NCBI GenBank assembly: GCA_002914805.1
Contig: JXTB01000095.1
Coordinates: 149,771 to 213,770 of the forward strand
DNA from: Parasponia andersonii
Taxonomy: Eukaryota; Streptophyta; Magnoliopsida; Rosales; Cannabaceae
Direction: 5' to 3'
DNA: 64,000 nucleotides
Positions 59,201-64,000 of this stretch are shown here, in pieces; the first letter of the stretch is position 1, and the number at the start of each line of letters is the position of its first letter. Both the position numbers and the translations under genes were made by a program. The notes beneath the pieces were generated by a model. The model saw only the letters and a list, made by a program, of their open reading frames with translations. It did no database searches and was not told the DNA's origin.

Positions 59201-60761
59201 AGTTGCACTCTCGGAAGCAGCTTCCATTTGCTCAGATAATGCCTGAGCTGACTGCTCAATTTCTTTGGAATTGGATCCATGCAAGCTCAATCCAGCACCT
59301 CGAACTTCAAGAATCCATGTCTCAAATCCTTGTTCCGACATGTAACGTGCAAATGACGACTGAAAAGATGCCACAATCATTAATCAGATAAGAAAGTACA
59401 TCAGATCTGCTGGCCAAAAAGTTTAAGATTATAACTACATATAAAAGCATACAATAAGTATGCAATTCTCACATAAAAAAGAAAAGAGAAAAAGTGCATT
59501 TCATTTTAAAGCTTGATAGGCTGATAAATGCAGATTATAAGAACTGGTAATAAGAATAAGGCCCACAAAGACATTGTTCTCTAACAGTCTCAACTGCTTA
59601 AAGGTAGACCCCCTGAGTTCAAATCATAAAAACATTATGGGAAACTCGAAAGACACTTCACTTTTAAAATCAATTTTGCATCGTTACTAAGGATGAGACT
59701 GCCCTATCTGTAGAATGAGTTGGAAAGGATATTTCTTCCCAAGATATATCCTTCATTCTTGAACAACTCTGACCCCTAAATAAAAGCAAAGATTTCTTTC
59801 AGTTACATTGCTTGTAGCACAATCTTCATACTGTTTTTGTTGCTATAAATTAAAATGACCTATCCCAAAACAAATAAATCAGCAATTAAAAGATAGTGTT
59901 GACATACCAACAACTGCGACTTGCAAATGAGTTAGCCAAAAAGGGAAATTGCTTTGTATTAATACATCCACGTTGATTTAGGTACGTTACTCTATCTTCC
60001 CCCAACTTTAACACATCAACGTTACAAAATGTGAATCAAAGCACATCCCAAATGCATTTCAAACTCATGCATGTTCTTATGTCATCCAATAATTAACTTA
60101 GCGAAAAATAAAATCCCTAAAACTAGATGAAATGAAATTGCAATTTCTCTGTATCCAACAAACTAAAAAATTTCAAGCAAATGCAAATGAGAGTAAGAAT
60201 TAAAATGAAGAAAGAGGACCTTGGGGGAGAGATCGTAGCCAATGGCATTAGTCCCCACTCCAGACAACAACAACAGTGGGTGATTCCTCTGAGCCGCCTG
60301 TTATATATTGTACAAACACCAATATTAATTTCCAAAAAAAAAAAAAAAAGAAGAAAAAGAAAAGAAATAAATAAATGTAAATTTAAAAGAAGTAAGCCGA
60401 AAACTTCAATGGAGGTAGTAAGAGCAACCTTAGGGCAAGGGTGGTAACGCCAGAGGGCGAGTCTCCAATCGGAGTTGGGGACGGAGACGTAATGGAGCTC
60501 ATCGGCGGTACATATGGTGGGCTTATCCCCAATCTTCATGGCGACCACGTCACTGGAGAAGCCTCTCACTTTCAAGCGATAAAACGACGACGACGACGAC
60601 GACGACCCCGTAGTCGAATACGACGACAGAGTCCGGCGAAACGCGGCGGCCCGTGAGAGCATAAAGTTGGAGCTTAGAGATCGAATGGAGGAGGAGGAGG
60701 ACGACGCTGCTGCTGCTGCGTGAAGAAAGGCCCAACGAAAGTCGGATTGGATTGTCGCCAT
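56242..60761 (-). CDS. Alpha/beta-hydrolase with N-terminal targeting region, At1g15060 type (nine exons)
   Basis: Nine GT-AG exons chain in phase: 60429-60761, 60220-60297, 58655-59359, 58319-58421, 57857-57957, 57585-57759, 56818-56988, 56628-56728 and 56242-56301, giving 608 residues. The N-terminus (MATIQSDFRWAFLHAAAAAS) is rich in Ala, Ser and Arg and low in acids for about 70 residues, as in organelle transit peptides. The hydrolase core starts with HPLLLLSGVGTNAIGYDLSP. The nucleophile elbow is GHSMGG (Ser393). The acid is probably Asp546 (LAGDRDLICPPEAV), and the base is probably His581 (HYAHYDLVGG). Exon 3 adds about 190 mostly helical residues between the strand ending EVRGAGLSLHG and the elbow. 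This layout matches the plant UCP031088 alpha/beta-hydrolases (Arabidopsis At1g15060, At1g73750). The substrate is unknown. All exons are open. Confidence 0.93.
58180..58225 (+). repeat. (CTT)n and (TTTA)n microsatellites in hydrolase intron 4
   Basis: About seven CTT units are followed by about six TTTA units, within the intron 57958-58318. Confidence 0.9.
58523..58650 (+). repeat. 64-bp tandem duplication abutting a splice donor
   Basis: Two adjacent copies (58523-58586, 58587-58650) share TATTAGTGAGGAAGACCACA and CTTCTAGAAAGATAA. They lie in intron 3 of the hydrolase gene. The right copy ends three bases from the donor GT (58654-58653 on the minus strand). Confidence 0.92.
60583..60606 (-). 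repeat. Trinucleotide run encoding a serine tract
   Basis: On the plus strand CGA/GAC units repeat about eight times. On the coding strand they give TCG Ser codons in the putative transit peptide (GSSSSSSSF). Such a run is prone to length change without breaking the frame. Confidence 0.85.
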
Positions 60762-61649
60762 TTTGGTTTTTCCGAGAATCGGGTAAAAGAAGCGAAGGGA
60801 AGCGGTGCTTTGGATTATTCTTTTCGTTGGGTTGGACTTTTTTTTTTTTTTTTCTTTTGGCAGTTCGGCGGAGCTTCTGCTTAATTAAATATTAATTGCT
60901 TTTGGTGGTTACGTGGATTCACAACTGCTAAGCGCGTAACACCAAAGACATTTCAGGATTCTCTAGATCCCCATTGACCCACAAAACTAACCACACATCT
61001 CTTTTTGCGCTTTTTTGTTCCACGTTTATTTTTTTGGGGTTAATGGCACAAATGGTCCCTCGACAATTCAACGTGTTACAATTTGGTCCTTATATTTTTA
61101 TTTTTCGCAATCAAACCTTTAATCTTTACAATTTCCTGTAATTTGATCCTTGAAGTATGCAAATTGCTACCTGTCCTAAAATCTGGGTTATTGAAATATT
61201 TTTAATTTTAAGATATTTTGTACCAGACTAATGCGAGAGACTCAAAATTTATACCACATAATATTATGTTGCCGATTTCAAATATACTTTATCTCAAAAT
61301 GAGATCTAACCATTTATAATAGTGGTTGAAAGATATTGGTGTAAGTCTTTTTTTTTTTTTTTGTGTGTGTCTTTTAACATTTCTCTTTATACAACCAGGC
61401 ACACTCCTCTCTCAAATAGTTCACTTTCTCTCTGTAAGGTACATTAGTGTAGATTTAGTCGACCATAATAGCAGAGGAAGTGGCCTTGGCTATAGCAATG
61501 GTCTTCTCCGACACCGATACTCAATAGATCACAAAGATCCTTTGAAGCAAAGTTTTCGTCCTTTATCTCTTGCTACTGAAGTCGAGTAGCGGTCGATGAT
61601 CAAGCACTTTTGCTAGGTAACATGCAGACTGAGAAATCAAAATTCATAT
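60762..61649. promoter_or_regulatory. Upstream region of the hydrolase gene up to TatA-2
   Basis: The region next to the ATG is GC-richer and carries a long poly-T tract (60839-60854). From 61037 to about 61180 a truncated relative of the Mutator-like element at 7089-7615 is visible (GGGTTAATGGCACAAATGGT). No TATA box could be assigned with confidence, and no other gene is seen. Confidence 0.5.
61037..61180 (+). mobile_element. Truncated copy of the Mutator-like MITE family
   Basis: It starts GGGTTAATGGCACAAATGGT like the left TIR of 7089-7615, and continues with the same alternating 'ACAATTTGGTCCTT', 'GCAATCAAACC', 'TGTAATTTGATCC' pattern. No right end was found. Confidence 0.6.
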
Positions 61650-62458
61650 TGTTGGAGCAGTTTCTCACCAGCCGTCTACGTGTCTCGAACTGCTGATGCT
61701 GGATTCTCCAACTGTCCACGTATCCTTGCTGTCTCAAAACTCTCTGAACTCCAAGCAAGATCGGAGAGGCAGGGGTGGCTACCTGCAAAGACTCTCCGAT
61801 GCTTAAGTCAGTGGTTTTTTTTGTGTTTGGTAGCAAGGAGAAAAATATCAATATGAATATCTATCTGTTTGTTGTATTCGACATGCCTCTCTCGGGAACG
61901 CATGGCTTCAATATATGTAGTCCTCCGATAGCGAATAATATGGTTCTCTATTTTAGAAAAAAATAATGAGTACCTTTCACCTCAAGATCTTTTCTAACCA
62001 TGACGGGCCGAGATTTCTGTGACCTCTTCTGTGCTACCGTGGCCTGATTTTCGCCGCCTCCTACGGCTTCAATCTGTCAGGAGCAAGATTTGGGCAAATC
62101 GCCGTTCTGTCAGGTCGGCCTGTCCCTGTGCACGCACCTACCCAGAAACGCATTAAATGCTCTGTCCGGGTCTGGAGCCGGGGGGCTGCTTTCAATTGTG
62201 CCGAGTCTGAAGACCCTTGGGGCTTCTGACCCCTACAACTGTTGAGGTAAGGGTCGCTATTCCTAGACAGCAGACCCTCGGGGCCTCGGACCACCAGCTG
62301 TCGTGGTTAGGGTCTGACTGGCTGGACCGTCTGAGATCAGTTATGGGGACCCTGGGGCTTCTAACCGCTACATTCGGAAGACCCAAAGGCCGATGGCGAG
62401 ATCACGTGCGATCCCCGTGGCCTTTCTCGTGGTACAAGGTTTAGGAATGGGCCCCACA
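61650..62458 (-). repeat. TatA-2 3' LTR
   Basis: 809 bp starting TGTTGGAGCAGTTTCT and ending GCCCCACA on the plus strand (minus-strand start TGTGGGGCC). It is more diverged from the two TatA-1 LTRs than they are from each other: the SINE-length TATA region is shortened around 61835-61880, and two of the three G-boxes are mutated. Confidence 0.92.
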
Positions 62459-62482
62459 ACTGCCCCCATTTCCCTATTTGAT
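62459..62482 (-). promoter_or_regulatory. TatA-2 polypurine tract
   Basis: On the minus strand AAATAGGGAAATGGGGGCAG abuts the LTR, identical to TatA-1. Confidence 0.85.
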
Positions 62483-62519
62483 AGATTCGTGAACTGTCTC
62501 TTCGCTTCTCCAACCTGAG

Positions 62520-62784
62520 GGACGCACGTGGCTCCCTTTTCCCGATGCGGTGATACGCCATCTCTCATCACGAGATCTGTTTGAAATTTGAAATTTTGAC
62601 TGCTCAGTTTCTTTTATTCTTTCCTCTTCCAGAAAAACTTTTCGGCTTCTCTCCTTTAAAAACCACTACTGTGTTTATCCGCCGTTTTACCAAAATTTTC
62701 CATCGCCCCAATCTCTCAACATCTCAAGATTTCTGCTTCTTTCTCTTCAAAAAACTTTCACTCTCTCAGTCGTCTTTTGGAACA
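62520..62784 (+). promoter_or_regulatory. Leader/promoter of the TatA-2 accessory gene
   Basis: A CACGTG motif (about 62526), a TATA-like CTTTAAAAA (about 62653) and a CT-rich leader precede the ATG at 62785. The same layout is conserved in TatA-1 (28027-28290). Confidence 0.55.
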
Positions 62785-64000
62785 ATGGCTTTGAATCAAA
62801 ATCAGGAATTGCAGTCTGTTACAGATTCAGAGTTGGACTCATTGAGGAGGCAGCTCTGCTTCCCCGGAGGAGTGACGCTTCAAAGAGTCAAAGGCCCCCG
62901 CAGACTGGTACCTTCGGCCCTGCACCCCCGAGGGTTCCATTGTTTTGGGCAGGATGCACCTGGATTGCCTGCGATTCCCTCTTCCCCCTCTAGTCCATCA
63001 GTTTTTTGCCCTGACGGGAATCCACCCGATGCAACTGAATGCCAACGGGATTATGATTCTGATGGGGCTCTCTGCCCTGTCAGTTATCTATAACACGCAC
63101 ATAGACCTGGAGGTGGTCTTCTACGCTTACAAACTTGTTTTCATTCCTAAGAAGAGCTCCTACCCCACCTTCTATCTCCAGCCGCTGCCTGGGCGCCACA
63201 TCTTTTGGGGATTACCGCGGTCGGACAAACAATGGGACTCTCACGCCAGGCTTTATGCCGTTGGAGGGGCGTGGTGCTCCCCCTGGGTGAACGGGGAACA
63301 TTTCCAGGTCCCCTCGGTCTTCTTGCAGAGTAAGCACCGGACTATGACCTTTGGGTCTGAGTTCTTCATGGTTTCATTGCTTATGTTACTTTGCCCTATG
63401 CAGCCTCAGCAGAAGAAAGCAGGTTCGAGCCGTACCTGTCGGCTGGGCGGCTCAGAGGTCTGGATGGGGTCATTATCTTCAGCTCCCCGGGGGAATGTCG
63501 GCACATTCAAGCCGTCCTCAACCCCCTGACGATGAACCTGATGCCCAGAATGGTCTCATACCTCCCTTTTCCTTTAGATACCTGGGTCATCACCAAACAT
63601 CTGAGGAGTCGGCTCGACGCCTCCGCCCTGAACCGATTTCGCCGGGACGAAAGTGACCGGATCACTATGGTGAGTCGGCAGGTTGCGGCCTCAAGCCAGC
63701 TAGCGGGCACCAACGATCTGGTAGCGCCGTCAAACCTCAAACTCGAGGAGGCCGTGAGGCTGGTGGCCGCGGAGTGCGTTAGGTTCTGTGAGGAAAAAAA
63801 CACCGCCCCCAAAAGGGTTAGGGGTAAGTTTGTTTTTAAGTCTTTGAATCTTCGTGGGTCTGACGTAACTGCAGACTAACTTTGTTGTCTGTTTTCCACA
63901 GGCTTTGAGACGGGCCCATCTGCTGGCCCTTCTCCCATCAAAGGGAAAGTTGCGGCGTCGAAAACTCAAGCCAAAACGTCCGCTGGCCGGCGCCTCGTGT
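62785..64000 (+). pseudogene. TatA-2 antisense accessory gene (Transposase_28-like), partial
   Basis: It starts MALNQNQELQSVTDSELDS at 62785 and runs antisense to the element's pol. Around 62890-62925 the frame changes, and the conserved block then reads IVLGRMHLDCLRFPLPPLVH, GIHPMQLNANGIMILMGLSA and RHIFWGLPRSDKQWDSHARL. This is the signature of the 'putative gypsy-type transposon' family (PF04195 in my memory). A likely intron with GT/AG ends (63355-63401 region) leads into a third frame, SRFEPYLSAGRLRGLDG to CEEKNTAPKRVRG. That frame ends at a consensus donor (63824) with acceptor at 63901, and a further exon (GFETGPSAGPSPIKGKVAAS) runs off the window. The frame change suggests decay or an unrecognised intron. 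The biochemical role is unknown. Confidence 0.7.

Larger units (their letters stand above)
61650..64000 (-). mobile_element. TatA-2: second copy of the TatA family, cut by the window edge
   Basis: It has an LTR, a polypurine tract and an antisense accessory gene in the same order and orientation as the left side of TatA-1. Its pol region would lie beyond position 64000. It is the better-preserved source for the accessory gene that TatA-1 lost. Confidence 0.9.

Noticed and set aside
61326..61589. 87-codon frame between the hydrolase gene and TatA-2
   Set aside because: It begins in a poly-T/GTGT tract and has no family match I can recognise.
1..64000. CRISPR array, bacterial operons, riboswitches, tRNA or rRNA genes
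   Set aside because: The tandem repeats lack spacer structure, the genes have spliceosomal introns, and no tRNA or rRNA sequence was recognised on reading.

Overview
The window is eudicot plant nuclear DNA. It is AT-rich, its genes are split by GT-AG introns, and its gene families and transposon families are plant ones. I cannot name the species. It holds four host genes in a sea of transposable elements, plus an 854-base run of N (12583-13436).

Host genes, left to right. (1) A minus-strand gene (first seven coding exons, 794-6376) encodes a protein with a CinA-C-like N-terminus; its remaining exons lie beyond the left edge. It matches the plant family whose C-terminal half is a nucleotidylyltransferase (Arabidopsis At2g01220 type). 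(2) A plus-strand two-exon LRR receptor-like kinase of the ZAR1 (At2g01210) type lies at 33862-36160. (3) A minus-strand four-exon non-canonical Aux/IAA of the IAA32/IAA34 type lies at 52592-54119. (4) A minus-strand nine-exon alpha/beta-hydrolase of the At1g15060 type lies at 56242-60761. From memory, genes 1-3 are neighbours on Arabidopsis chromosome 2 (At2g01200/01210/01220), and the IAA34 and hydrolase genes are neighbours on chromosome 1 (At1g15050/15060). The window therefore looks like an unfractionated version of a segment split after duplication in Arabidopsis, here spread out by transposons.

Mobile DNA. A 5'-truncated LINE with an RNase H domain sits antisense in intron 3 of gene 1. 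The 6.4-27.1 kb interval holds small inverted-repeat elements (one Mutator-like with a perfect 9-bp target duplication, one hAT-like), a 2.5-kb solo LTR with a perfect 5-bp target duplication (19103-21603), and several tandem repeats. Three Ty3/Gypsy elements of Tat type follow. TatA-1 (27137-33075, pol on minus) is internally deleted. TatB (39686-52051, pol on plus) is large, decayed and internally duplicated. TatA-2 (61650 to the right edge) is cut by the window. Members of both Tat families carry, or carried, an extra gene between pol and the 3' LTR in antisense to pol. It is related to the 'putative gypsy-type transposon' (Transposase_28) family.

The host genes do not form an operon or an obvious pathway. 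Their association is conserved neighbourhood. The most interesting material is the ancestral-looking gene block, the antisense accessory genes of the Tat elements with their own conserved leader, and the same-orientation TatA copies that bracket three of the four host genes.
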